Shown piece after piece: positions 36,111 through 43,781 of a stretch of DNA of 64,000 nt. The DNA is from Mycobacterium sp. IS-3022 (GTDB lineage Bacteria > Actinomycetota > Actinomycetes > Mycobacteriales > Mycobacteriaceae). Both the position numbers and the translations under genes were made by a program. How positions within the stretch are numbered: position 1 is the first letter of the stretch; the number at the start of each line of letters is the position of its first letter. The stretch spans positions 82,830 through 146,829 of the forward strand of contig NZ_LQIN01000005.1 in the NCBI RefSeq assembly GCF_001500065.1, in the 5' to 3' direction. The notes under the pieces were generated by a model. That model did no database searches. It was not told the DNA's origin and saw nothing but the letters and a program-made list of their open reading frames with translations.

Positions 36111-36524
36111 TCAGACGATTGCATCAGCCGACGGCCACGCACGTGCCAACCGCTGGTCCGTGGTGAGCAACACCAAGTCGGTCGTATCGGCGAGTTCCAC
36201 GTAGAGGGCATCAGTGAGGCGCAGGCCGTCGCGACGCGCCCACGCTCCCGCAAGCAACGGTGAGAGATCATGCCGAGTCACGGGGGCCTGCCGCAGCTCG
36301 TCAAGCGCCGCCTCGACCTGAACAGCGGTTAGTACGCCAGCGCGGTGCATGCGCCCCAGTGTCGATAGCACCTCTGCGTCAAAGTGCGCCGGCGCGTGCA
36401 TCACCGTGCTGGCCAGTCGCGCGCGTACCGCCGCGAACCGATCGCGTGTGCGGGCAAGTAGATCCACCATGGCACTGGCGTCGATGACCACGTGCTCCGA
36501 TGGCGATGCGAAGGGTGTGGTCAC
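36111..36524 (-). CDS. vapC: PIN-domain toxin (VapC family)
   Basis: This 137-residue PIN-domain ribonuclease is the toxin of a type II toxin-antitoxin pair. The acidic residues that bind magnesium are visible: the aspartate in VVIDASAMVDLLA near residue 15, the glutamate in HFDAEVLSTLGRM, the aspartate in GLRLTDALYVELA and the aspartate in LLTTDQRLARA. VapC toxins cleave specific RNAs (tRNA or 23S rRNA) when freed from VapB. The ATG overlaps the antitoxin stop as ATGA, so synthesis is coupled. It is expected to be held inactive by the VapB encoded just upstream. Confidence 0.87.
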   Translation of the reverse strand: MTTPFASPSEHVVIDASAMVDLLARTRDRFAAVRARLASTVMHAPAHFDAEVLSTLGRMHRAGVLTAVQVEAALDELRQAPVTRHDLSPLLAGAWARRDGLRLTDALYVELADTTDLVLLTTDQRLARAWPSADAIV

Positions 36525-36739
36525 GCTCCGAACTCATCGCGGGCCGCATCGATCGCGTCCAGTACGTCGTCGTGCCGAGCGCCTGTGCTTCTGGCCTCCA
36601 GCCCGTCAAGCCAGGCGTCAGTTGCAGAATTCTCCAACTCGGCACTGATCGCGGCCTGCGTCAGCGCCGAGACGTTCAAGCCGCGGGCCCTGGCGCGCTC
36701 TGCCAGATCGTCCGGAACATACACGTTCAACCGAGCCAT
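36521..36739 (-). CDS. vapB: ribbon-helix-helix antitoxin (VapB family)
   Basis: This 72-residue antitoxin begins MARLNVYVPDDLAERARARG, an N-terminal ribbon-helix-helix DNA-binding domain, and continues LNVSALTQAAISAELEN; its C-terminus (DVLDAIDAARDEFGA) would wrap the toxin. The start at 36739 is chosen because TATATT lies exactly seven bases before this ATG, as in leaderless mycobacterial transcripts. The frame is open eight codons further upstream, but those would read through the promoter. Confidence 0.85.
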   Translation of the reverse strand: MARLNVYVPDDLAERARARGLNVSALTQAAISAELENSATDAWLDGLEARSTGARHDDVLDAIDAARDEFGA

Positions 36740-36760
36740 ACACACAAATATACACACTGT
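36740..36760 (-). promoter_or_regulatory. leaderless promoter and direct repeats of the vapBC operon
   Basis: On the minus strand GTGTGTAT occurs twice, four bases apart, and the -10-like TATATT (36747-36752) lies seven bases before the vapB ATG. The second repeat copy runs into the start codon. Repeats overlapping the promoter are expected for autoregulation by VapB/VapBC. Confidence 0.5.
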
Positions 36761-36837
36761 CACTCGATCGCCCGCGCGAAAGACGGCCCGGTGGTACCGC
36801 TGCTCTGGACGCGCTGCCGAGGCGGCCGCCTAACTGG

Positions 36838-37911
36838 TTAGCCGTGTGCTCCGGTCGTCACCACGAGACGGCCGGTGGTCGCGCGCGCTTGCATGCGCTC
36901 CAGGGCGGTCGGCAATTCCGCCCACGGCACCTCGGCGCCGACGACGGTCCGAATCGTCCCGGTCCGAATCATTTCGAGGATCCTGGTATGGGCGTCGATT
37001 CCGTCGGAGCGCGCCGGCCAATTGAACCCCAGGGTGCGACGGACGGCGAGCGGATCGGTGACGTAGACCAGACACACGCCACACACGTCGAAGTTGCCGT
37101 ATGCGATCGGCCGCGGTGAGATGTAGTCGCCGTCCTCGAGCGCGATGTCCTCGGCGAAGCCCGCCATCAGATGGCGCCCGTTGAGCCCCATACACCGGAA
37201 CGTCTGCACGGTCACGTCGCCACCGACCGCATCGAAGGCGACGTCAACACCACGGCCGTAGGTCAACTCCATGACTTCATCGACCCAGTCGCCGCGCCGG
37301 TAGTTGATGGCGTGATCGGCGCCGAGTTCCTTGCAGAAGGCCACCTTCTCATCGCTACCGGCCGTCGCGATCACCCGAGCGCCCAGCGCTTTTCCGAGAA
37401 CCAAAGCGCCTGAGCCGGTTCCACCGGCAGCCGCGTGCACCAACAACGTCTCGCCGGGCTGCAGTCGGCCCCGTTCCCGTAGCGCGAACCAGCCCAGATG
37501 GAACGGGTAGTGCAGCGCCGCACCGTCGGTGTCGCTGATCCAGTCCGGCAGCTCCAGAGCGGTCGCCGCGTCGACGATCGCGTAGGAGGCGTAGCCGCCG
37601 AACGCCATCACCGGAATACCGACGATCCGTCGACCGACAAGATGCTCGGCACCCAGCCCCGCACTTTCGACGACTCCGACCGTCTCCATGCCCGGCACGA
37701 ACGGTGGTTGCAGGGGCAGTGTCGAGTAGCGCCCTCGAATGATGTCGATGTCGTTGAAGTTCAGGCAGAAGGCGCGCACGGCGACTCGGACCTCGTTGGG
37801 CCCCGGAGGCCGCACGTCCACCGTCTGCTGCTCGAGCACCTTGGCCGGGTCACCCAGGCTGGTGGCCACCCATGCTCTCGACGAGATCGGTTTCGGTGTA
37901 GTTTGATTCAT
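36838..37911 (-). CDS. medium-chain zinc-less dehydrogenase/quinone oxidoreductase
   Basis: This 357-residue protein of the medium-chain dehydrogenase family has the quinone-oxidoreductase subgroup mark VHAAAGGTGSGALVLGKALG for NADPH binding, followed by ARVIATAGSDEKVAFCKELG. The N-terminal catalytic domain lacks the cysteine and histidine zinc ligands, as in zeta-crystallin-type enzymes, and has ADHAINYRRGDWVDEVMELT. It would reduce a quinone or an enone/enoyl-thioester. Its ATG overlaps the sulfotransferase stop, so it is the last gene of a four-gene coupled operon led by TetR. Confidence 0.88.
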   Translation of the reverse strand: MNQTTPKPISSRAWVATSLGDPAKVLEQQTVDVRPPGPNEVRVAVRAFCLNFNDIDIIRGRYSTLPLQPPFVPGMETVGVVESAGLGAEHLVGRRIVGIPVMAFGGYASYAIVDAATALELPDWISDTDGAALHYPFHLGWFALRERGRLQPGETLLVHAAAGGTGSGALVLGKALGARVIATAGSDEKVAFCKELGADHAINYRRGDWVDEVMELTYGRGVDVAFDAVGGDVTVQTFRCMGLNGRHLMAGFAEDIALEDGDYISPRPIAYGNFDVCGVCLVYVTDPLAVRRTLGFNWPARSDGIDAHTRILEMIRTGTIRTVVGAEVPWAELPTALERMQARATTGRLVVTTGAHG

Positions 37912-39176
37912 CGTTCCTCCAGCCTTCGATTGGTGAGAAACCGGCTGCGATAGGCGCTCAGTCGGCTGTCGATCTCGTCGGTGTCCAGCCCGAGGTCGGC
38001 GGGCTGATAGAGCACGCCGCCATAGCGGCCGCGCGGGTGATCTGATCGGAACTGCGCCATCGCAGCGCGCGAGTCCACCCCGAACGGCTGATCGGCGAGT
38101 TCGTAGATCGCCGCGATGGTGCCTTCCTCGTCGGCCATGAATTCCTCGAACCGCACGTCGACCGACTGCGCGGCGGGCAACGCGTCGCGGTCACGCACGC
38201 AGCCGTTCAGCAGGTCCTCGACACGGTCGAGCCAGTAGCGCGAAATGTTGTGCGGGTTCGGGCGGGCACACGCCATCCGCGCCGCGTAGCTGACCATGGT
38301 CGCCATCGACTGCGTCACCTCGACCGGATCTCGATGCGTCACAACGAAGATGGCGTCAGGGAACGTCGAGACGAGCGTCGGGAACTGCTCGAGATGCTGC
38401 GGCGACTTCAGCACCCACCGCGTTCCACCGCGCAGCCACTGCAACGCCTGTAGGCTGCGCTTCAGGTACGCATACGACGGTGCCTGGTCGTTCGCCTTGT
38501 AGTGCGCAGCGAAACTCGGTACGTGATAAGTGGTTTCGAACAGCATCCCCGAGATGTCGTTCGCCAGGAGCTGGATCTCCTCATGCGCATGGTCGACGGT
38601 CATGTCATGCATCCGCTTGAACTCGGGCATCGACGTGTTCACCAGCTCCATGCCGGTCGCGCATCGCTCCCGCCGGGGTTGCGGATCGTGTTCATCCGGC
38701 GCCGGGAACGGCTCGAGGCTTTCCCAGTACGGCAGATAACGGATCGCGGGGTCGGCGGCGATCAAGTTGTGCAGATGGGTCGTTCCGGTGCGCGGAAGTC
38801 CGCAGATGATGATCGGACGCTCGATCGGGATGTCTTCGATCTCCGGGTGCTCGGTGATCAAGGCCGCCAACCGAAGCCGATTCACCAGGTTGCCCACCAA
38901 CTGCTCAAACACGACGGCGGTGCCGGTGTCGGAGAGCCCGGCTTCCTCGACAAGCGCGCCGCACAGCACGTCGAGGCGTTCCCGAAAACCCGGGTCGCCC
39001 CAGTCGGCGAGGCCTGTGCGCTCGGTCGCCGCCGCCAGCAATACCTGCGGTGACAGTTCCAGCGTTGCGCCGTAGGCGGCCAACGCTTGACGCATGGGCT
39101 GCGCGTCCGCCGGATACACCGGATCGGCAAGGTCCGTCAGCCTGATCGACGCCGGCCGCGTCACCCCGTCGATCAC
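37908..39176 (-). CDS. sulfotransferase (PF13469 type)
   Basis: This 422-residue cytosolic sulfotransferase would transfer sulfate from PAPS to a hydroxyl group of a small molecule or lipid. The PAPS 5'-phosphosulfate loop is IIICGLPRTGTTHLHNLIAA, and the 3'-phosphate part is TRWVLKSPQHLEQFPTLVST with FVVTHRDPVEVTQSMATM. The histidine in the helix MHDMTVDHAHEEIQLLANDI is a candidate for the catalytic base. The GTG at 39176 overlaps the DUF1214 stop as GTGA; the frame is open 11 codons upstream, inside DUF1214. Mycobacteria use such enzymes for sulfated lipids and sterols, and the acceptor here is unknown. Confidence 0.87.
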   Translation of the reverse strand: MIDGVTRPASIRLTDLADPVYPADAQPMRQALAAYGATLELSPQVLLAAATERTGLADWGDPGFRERLDVLCGALVEEAGLSDTGTAVVFEQLVGNLVNRLRLAALITEHPEIEDIPIERPIIICGLPRTGTTHLHNLIAADPAIRYLPYWESLEPFPAPDEHDPQPRRERCATGMELVNTSMPEFKRMHDMTVDHAHEEIQLLANDISGMLFETTYHVPSFAAHYKANDQAPSYAYLKRSLQALQWLRGGTRWVLKSPQHLEQFPTLVSTFPDAIFVVTHRDPVEVTQSMATMVSYAARMACARPNPHNISRYWLDRVEDLLNGCVRDRDALPAAQSVDVRFEEFMADEEGTIAAIYELADQPFGVDSRAAMAQFRSDHPRGRYGGVLYQPADLGLDTDEIDSRLSAYRSRFLTNRRLEER

Positions 39177-40258
39177 GAGCGCAACTCCGCGACATCCTCC
39201 ACGCGACACTGCGGACGGGCGGGGGTCTCCTCCGGCAGGAACCAGCGCAGCCAGATCAAGCCCTTGGACCTACCGGCGGTCGACACCCAGTTCGGGTGCC
39301 CCGGATCCTGATCGCTGATCACGATTCGCCACGAACCGTCGTCCTCATAGCTGACCTGGGCGCCGTTGATGGTGACCCGCTCGTGGGTGTAGTCGTAGGT
39401 GTGCAGAAAGGGGTTCCAGAGACAGAGATTCCAGAACACACAGTCCGGTGAGGTGCCCTCGATGACGAGCGCCTGGTGCGGTTCTAGGTGGTAGGCGCCC
39501 ATGGCGTATGCGGCGTCGCCGGCCGCCCATCCGTAGGACTGGGTCGGCACCGGGAAAGGTTCGTGAATCTCGTTGGGCGGCTCCACCCGAACGGGCAGCA
39601 TCTTGCACTGCTCGTTGAGCCACGTCCGCGCCGCGCGCAGGCGGCGGGTCAGATCGGCACGGTCGTCGTGCCGACGGGCCGGCGGATCGATCGCCTCGAT
39701 GTTCCATACCGGGCGCCGACCGTCCTCGGGCGCTTCCATGTAGTCGCGGGTGAGGGCGAACACCGCGTCGGGCTCGAGTTTGAGCCACGCGCCGGCTTCG
39801 GGTGCGGTGGCGCTCAGGGTGAACTCGAAGTTGCCGTCGGCGTCGAAATCCAGGGCCCGGTCATTGATGGTGCCGACGATCCGGTCGCTGTAGCGCCCGT
39901 CGTCGGGGCCGCCGTAGACGGTCATGGACAGATAGACGGCGTCGCCACGGTTGCCGCTGACGCGATATCGGCGGTCGGGATCGATCGGCGAGAGTTGGTA
40001 GAAGGCATCGGAATTGTCGCCGCCCCATTTCAGGTAGGGACTGATGACATCGACCAGGATGGGCTTGTCCTTGTCGCCCCAGACGTAGGCGTCCACGGCG
40101 ACCCGCAGCAGGCTGAAAGCCAGCCGGTAGCCGTCGAGGATGTCCGGCTCGTCCAGTGGCGGATCGGCGTCGCGCACCCGTTGTTCGACGGCGCGGACCT
40201 CGTCGAGTAGGTCAGCGAACGCTGCCGAAAGGTCGTCGGCCGGTTGCACATTGCTCAC
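39173..40258 (-). CDS. DUF1214 domain protein
   Basis: This 361-residue protein of the DUF1214 family is common in mycobacterial lipid/sterol gene clusters and of unknown activity. It has YVWGDKDKPILVDVISPYLK, RYRVSGNRGDAVYLSMTVYG and the C-terminal QALVIEGTSPDCVFWNLCLW ending with FLHTYDYTHERVTINGAQVS, the core of the domain. Neither a signal peptide nor a membrane helix is seen. A GTG start overlaps the TetR stop as GTGA. It sits between TetR and the sulfotransferase, so it may bind or modify the same substrate. Confidence 0.85.
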   Translation of the reverse strand: MSNVQPADDLSAAFADLLDEVRAVEQRVRDADPPLDEPDILDGYRLAFSLLRVAVDAYVWGDKDKPILVDVISPYLKWGGDNSDAFYQLSPIDPDRRYRVSGNRGDAVYLSMTVYGGPDDGRYSDRIVGTINDRALDFDADGNFEFTLSATAPEAGAWLKLEPDAVFALTRDYMEAPEDGRRPVWNIEAIDPPARRHDDRADLTRRLRAARTWLNEQCKMLPVRVEPPNEIHEPFPVPTQSYGWAAGDAAYAMGAYHLEPHQALVIEGTSPDCVFWNLCLWNPFLHTYDYTHERVTINGAQVSYEDDGSWRIVISDQDPGHPNWVSTAGRSKGLIWLRWFLPEETPARPQCRVEDVAELRS

Positions 40259-40860
40259 GGATTCTCCTCACTTGTGGTTCCGGCTCCCTGCATGACCAGC
40301 GCGCAGAGTCTGCCGACGACGTCGTCGCCGTCGTCGCGCTGCAGCACCTGCGCGGCGTAGAACGTGGTGCCCACGAGCACGTCGTAGACCATCTCGACGT
40401 CGAGGTCGGGCCGGACCAGCCCCTGCTCGATGCCCGACCGCACCAAAGCCGCGAAGTCGTGGCGGGTCTGCTCATCGAGAAGTTGCTGCGTACGGATGAC
40501 GAGTGCCGGGTCGCGGTGGCGGTCAGCCAGGATGCCCATGGTGGCGCTGGCCACCACGGGTTCGCGCCAAAACCTGAACACGCCGTCCACGAATTGTCTT
40601 AGGTCTGAGTGGAATTCACCCGAGCCCGTCAATACCTCGGCACTGTCCGCGGGACCGAACACCGCATCGAAAACGACGTGGGTCTTCGACGGCCAGCGCC
40701 GATACACCGTCGGTCGGCTCACCTCGGCTTCGCGGGCGATCGACTCGATGGACACCTGGTCGTAGCCGTCGCGCGCCAACAGTCGACGCGTGGCCGCCAT
40801 GATGGCCTGCTGTGTGCGCGGATCACGTGGACGACCGCGCACGGGTTCTGCCCTCGTCAC
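40255..40860 (-). CDS. TetR-family transcriptional regulator
   Basis: This 201-residue TetR repressor has the helix-turn-helix VSIESIAREAEVSRPTVYRR and the following WPSKTHVVFDAVF. The ligand-binding domain includes FVDGVFRFWREPVVASATMG. It is the first gene of a four-gene operon (TetR, DUF1214, sulfotransferase, dehydrogenase) with overlapping stops and starts. A near-perfect 22-bp palindrome lies 39 bases upstream and is probably its operator, so the operon would be autoregulated. Confidence 0.88.
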   Translation of the reverse strand: MTRAEPVRGRPRDPRTQQAIMAATRRLLARDGYDQVSIESIAREAEVSRPTVYRRWPSKTHVVFDAVFGPADSAEVLTGSGEFHSDLRQFVDGVFRFWREPVVASATMGILADRHRDPALVIRTQQLLDEQTRHDFAALVRSGIEQGLVRPDLDVEMVYDVLVGTTFYAAQVLQRDDGDDVVGRLCALVMQGAGTTSEENP

Positions 40861-40898
40861 CGGCGCCGGGTCAATGTGAGTCGCCGCATGCGCACTAT

Positions 40899-40920
40899 CT
40901 TTACACTACGTAATGTAAAG
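40899..40920. promoter_or_regulatory. 22-bp near-perfect palindrome, TetR operator
   Basis: CTTTACA at one end and TGTAAAG at the other flank TACGTA; 20 of 22 positions are symmetric. The centre lies about 50 bases upstream of the TetR ATG at 40860. The length and symmetry fit a dimer-bound TetR operator. Confidence 0.7.
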
Positions 40921-40939
40921 CCGTCAACGGTGTGCGGTG

Positions 40940-41113
40940 TTCGTCAGGCTCGTGTTCCTAGCCGTGGTGAACGCGATCGGACAGGGCCAGACGTTTTGGA
41001 TCTTTGCATTCATTTGCGCGTTGGGGCTGTGGTTCGTCTCGCTCTAAGTACCGGAGACCAAGAACCGTGAGCACGGCCAGATCGACGCCGACTTACAGCA
41101 CCGATTTCGGTGA
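40940..41113 (+). pseudogene. C-terminal remnant of an MFS sugar transporter
   Basis: Read on the plus strand this gives FVRLVFLAVVNAIGQGQTFW, then IFAFICALGLWFVSL, an in-frame TAA at 41045, then VPETKNREHGQIDADLQHRF. The pattern matches the last helix and the VPETKG-type tail of sugar-porter MFS transporters. There is no upstream body, and the stop splits the helix from the tail, so it is a decayed relic. Confidence 0.72.
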
Positions 41114-41126
41114 TGACCGGGGCAAC

Positions 41127-41762
41127 TCAGGTCGCGGTCAGGCCCAGCAGCGGCGGGACGAGATAGCGGCGCGCGAAGGCCCGGGCGGCATCGTCGTCGC
41201 CGAGTGCGATGTTCCCCGACGGTGTCAGCAGGAACGACAAGATGATTCGCACCGTCACCTCCGAGACCTCGAGCAGTTCCAGCTGCGTGCGGTCGTCGTC
41301 GGGCAGTTCCACCGACAGTTGGTACGCGAGAAACGATGACGCCGTCTGGACGACGCCGTCACCTTCGACGGTCAAGAACGGCAGCACGGTTTCGGGTTCG
41401 GTGGCCAGTATCCGCTGCAGCAACGCGTGCTGACGCAGTGTGTTGAGGGTGAAGACGAACCCCTCGACCAGTTTGTCTTCCTTCTCGGAATAGCGGGCGG
41501 CCTCGTCGCGCAGGTCGGCAAGGAACCGCTCGAGCTCGCGCAGCAGAACGGCCTCGATGATGTCGTCCTTGCTGGGGAAGTGCCGGTAGATGGTGACCCG
41601 GGCGAGGCGGGAACGTCGGGTGATGTCTTCCACGGTCGAGCGGTTGATGCCGAACAGCTCGAACTGTTTCAACGCGGCGTCGAGGATGCGTTCGCCGGTG
41701 CCCTCGACGGCCGGCGACCCGAATCGTTGCACGGCCTTTGCGAGCAAACCGGTGTACTTCAC
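41127..41762 (-). CDS. TetR-family transcriptional regulator
   Basis: This 211-residue TetR repressor has the helix-turn-helix TVEDITRRSRLARVTIYRHF and then PSKDDIIEAVLLRELERFLA. The C-terminal ligand domain includes FTLNTLRQHALLQRILATEP. I took the GTG at 41762, which follows GGGGGAGG by eight bases; the frame is open further upstream but lacks a site. It is divergent, with a 53-base gap, from the esterase-diiron-monooxygenase-dehydrogenase cluster and is its likely regulator. Repeats in the gap are weak, so the operator could not be assigned. Confidence 0.86.
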   Translation of the reverse strand: MKYTGLLAKAVQRFGSPAVEGTGERILDAALKQFELFGINRSTVEDITRRSRLARVTIYRHFPSKDDIIEAVLLRELERFLADLRDEAARYSEKEDKLVEGFVFTLNTLRQHALLQRILATEPETVLPFLTVEGDGVVQTASSFLAYQLSVELPDDDRTQLELLEVSEVTVRIILSFLLTPSGNIALGDDDAARAFARRYLVPPLLGLTAT

Positions 41763-41815
41763 GGCCTGCACCTCCCCCTTGAAACAAACACACTCAATAT
41801 GTACCTTCGTTCTCC

Positions 41816-42826
41816 ATGGAACGCAATGGAGCTTCCAAGGTTCCTGCCGCAGCGACGACGGCCAAGGCAATCGCCGGGCCGAGCGTCGCCAGCAGGGCGC
41901 TGTTCGCGCTGAGCGCGGCGGTGATGCGACCTTTCACTGCGCTGCTTCCGTCCAACGCGGTCGGAGTCTGCGGCCTCGATGTCATCCTGCGGGCGTTTCT
42001 CGCCGTCGCCTCCGCGCCGCGCCGAGGACTGACGACCACGCCGGTCGACACCGCGTACGACGGGCGACGCGTCCGCGGCGAGTGGGTGTGCGCCCCCGGC
42101 GTCGACCCCGACGGGGCGGCCGTGCTCTACATCCACGGCGGCGCCTTCGTCGCGTGTTCACCACGTACTCACCGGGGCCTGATCGGCGAGCTCTCGGCGT
42201 CATCCGGTCGCCCGGTGTTCGCCGTCGAGTACCGCAAGGCGCCGCGTCACCGCTTCCCGTGCGCCGCCGACGACGCCCTGGCCGCCTACGAATGGCTGAC
42301 GTCGACCGGGCGGACTGTCGCGGTCGCGGGCGACTCGGCCGGTGGTCAGCTGGCGGTGGCCACGACGTTGGCCGCGCGCCGTCACGGCCTCCCGGATCCG
42401 GCGGCGGTGCTGCTGTATTCACCGGCGTTGGATCTCACCGGCGCGTTGGCTCTCGCACTGGACGGGCGACGACGCGATGCGTTCGCCCCGGCGCGACGCG
42501 TGGCACCGACATTCGCGCTCTACGTCGGCGACGCCGACCCCTGCGAAGAACTGCTGTCCGTGCTCGACGCCGACGTCGCCGGTTTCCCGCCGACGATGAT
42601 CCACGTCGGCAGCACCGAGATGTTGCTCGACGATTCACGTCGTCTCGCCCAGTGCCTTCGCGACGCCGGCGTGACGGTGATCCTGCACGTCGCCCGCGGA
42701 CAGATCCACGTCTTCCCCGCGATGTTCCGCTTCGTTCCCGAGGCACGCACCGCAATCCAGCAGAGCGGCACGTTCCTCGCCGACCACCTTGAGTTCGGGG
42801 CGGCCCGAGAACCATTCACCGCCTGA
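41816..42826 (+). CDS. HSL-family alpha/beta hydrolase (esterase)
   Basis: This 336-residue esterase of the hormone-sensitive-lipase group has HGGAF at residues 107-111 (AAVLYIHGGAFVACS), Ser174 in VAVAGDSAGGQLAVAT, an acid in MIHVGSTEMLLDDSRRLAQC, where a serine/threonine-rich loop replaces the usual GxxDxL motif, and the base in VARGQIHVFPAMF. An N-terminal helical segment of about 60 residues may sit on the membrane. It opens the cluster that continues with the diiron protein after 28 bases. It would hydrolyse the ester made by a Baeyer-Villiger enzyme, as LipR is thought to do beside MymA. Confidence 0.88.
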   Translation: MERNGASKVPAAATTAKAIAGPSVASRALFALSAAVMRPFTALLPSNAVGVCGLDVILRAFLAVASAPRRGLTTTPVDTAYDGRRVRGEWVCAPGVDPDGAAVLYIHGGAFVACSPRTHRGLIGELSASSGRPVFAVEYRKAPRHRFPCAADDALAAYEWLTSTGRTVAVAGDSAGGQLAVATTLAARRHGLPDPAAVLLYSPALDLTGALALALDGRRRDAFAPARRVAPTFALYVGDADPCEELLSVLDADVAGFPPTMIHVGSTEMLLDDSRRLAQCLRDAGVTVILHVARGQIHVFPAMFRFVPEARTAIQQSGTFLADHLEFGAAREPFTA

Positions 42827-42854
42827 AAAGACAACGACCACAGAGGAGTTCGCC

Positions 42855-43781
42855 ATGGCCTTGGACCTGTCCGACATGTTGGCCAAGATCAAGGACCGAC
42901 AGTGGGCGCTCGGCGACATCGACTGGGACGCCCCGGGTGCCGAACTGATCACCGACGAGCAGCGTCCCAAACTCAAGGAATTCATGTCGGACCTGGTGTG
43001 GATCGAGCAGGTCGGTGCCCGCGGATTCGCCGCGCTGGCCCTGAAGGCGCCCGACGACACTCTCGCCGAGATCTACCGGTATTTCCACGCCGAAGAGCAG
43101 CGCCACGCCAACGCCGAACTGGCCCTGATGCGCCGGTGGGGCATGCTCGAAGAAGACGAGATTCCCGAACCGAACATCAACATCCGCCTCGCGATCGACT
43201 GGCTCGACACCTACGCCGACAAGGCATCGCTGAGCATGCTCGGCACCATCATTCCGATGCTGGAGGTGGCGCTGGACGGCGCCCTGCTCAAATTTCTCCT
43301 CGACGAGGTCAAAGACCCGGTGTGCCACGAAGCGTTCAAGCTGATCAACGCCGACGAATCTCGGCACCTCGCAGTCGATTTCCACGCGTTGGAGTTGCTC
43401 GGCAACGCACCTGCCCGCAAGCTGCTGATCAACACCGTCGGCGCCGTGGCCAGCCCCGCCTTCCTGGTCGGCGTGCTCATCTACACCCCGCTGCTGTCGA
43501 AGATGCGTGACAATGTGGTCGCGATGGGACTCAAGGAGGAGAGCCTGTTCGCGGCCATCAAACGGTTCTCCAACGTGGGCGACCGCAGCGAGTACACCAG
43601 CCGCAACCCCATGTACCGCATCGTGCGGGGCCACGGAAATCTGGTCGTCGAGAGCAACGTGCGGTTCCGACGGTTCATCGCCGACCCGCTGATCGCGCTG
43701 TCGGCTCGCTACCCGAAGCGGATGCTGCGGCCAGTGCCGTCCTGGATCCGGGAGCTCACCCCCGAACCGGTGGCGTCATGA
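42855..43781 (+). CDS. ferritin-like diiron-carboxylate protein (putative oxygenase)
   Basis: This 308-residue protein has a four-helix-bundle diiron site: Glu51 in LVWIEQVGARGF, Glu81/His84 in FHAEEQRHANAEL (ExxH), Glu137 in IIPMLEVALDG and Glu168/His171 in NADESRHLAVDFH (second ExxH). Two ExxH motifs plus two extra glutamates is the canonical arrangement of diiron oxidases, hydroxylases and AurF-like N-oxygenases. The protein has no ferroxidase or ferritin tail and no signal peptide, though a later hydrophobic stretch (AFLVGVLIYTPLLSKMR) may contact membrane. The ATG is preceded by AGGAG. Its stop overlaps the next gene. It is a strong candidate oxygen-activating enzyme of the cluster. Confidence 0.82.
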   Translation: MALDLSDMLAKIKDRQWALGDIDWDAPGAELITDEQRPKLKEFMSDLVWIEQVGARGFAALALKAPDDTLAEIYRYFHAEEQRHANAELALMRRWGMLEEDEIPEPNINIRLAIDWLDTYADKASLSMLGTIIPMLEVALDGALLKFLLDEVKDPVCHEAFKLINADESRHLAVDFHALELLGNAPARKLLINTVGAVASPAFLVGVLIYTPLLSKMRDNVVAMGLKEESLFAAIKRFSNVGDRSEYTSRNPMYRIVRGHGNLVVESNVRFRRFIADPLIALSARYPKRMLRPVPSWIRELTPEPVAS

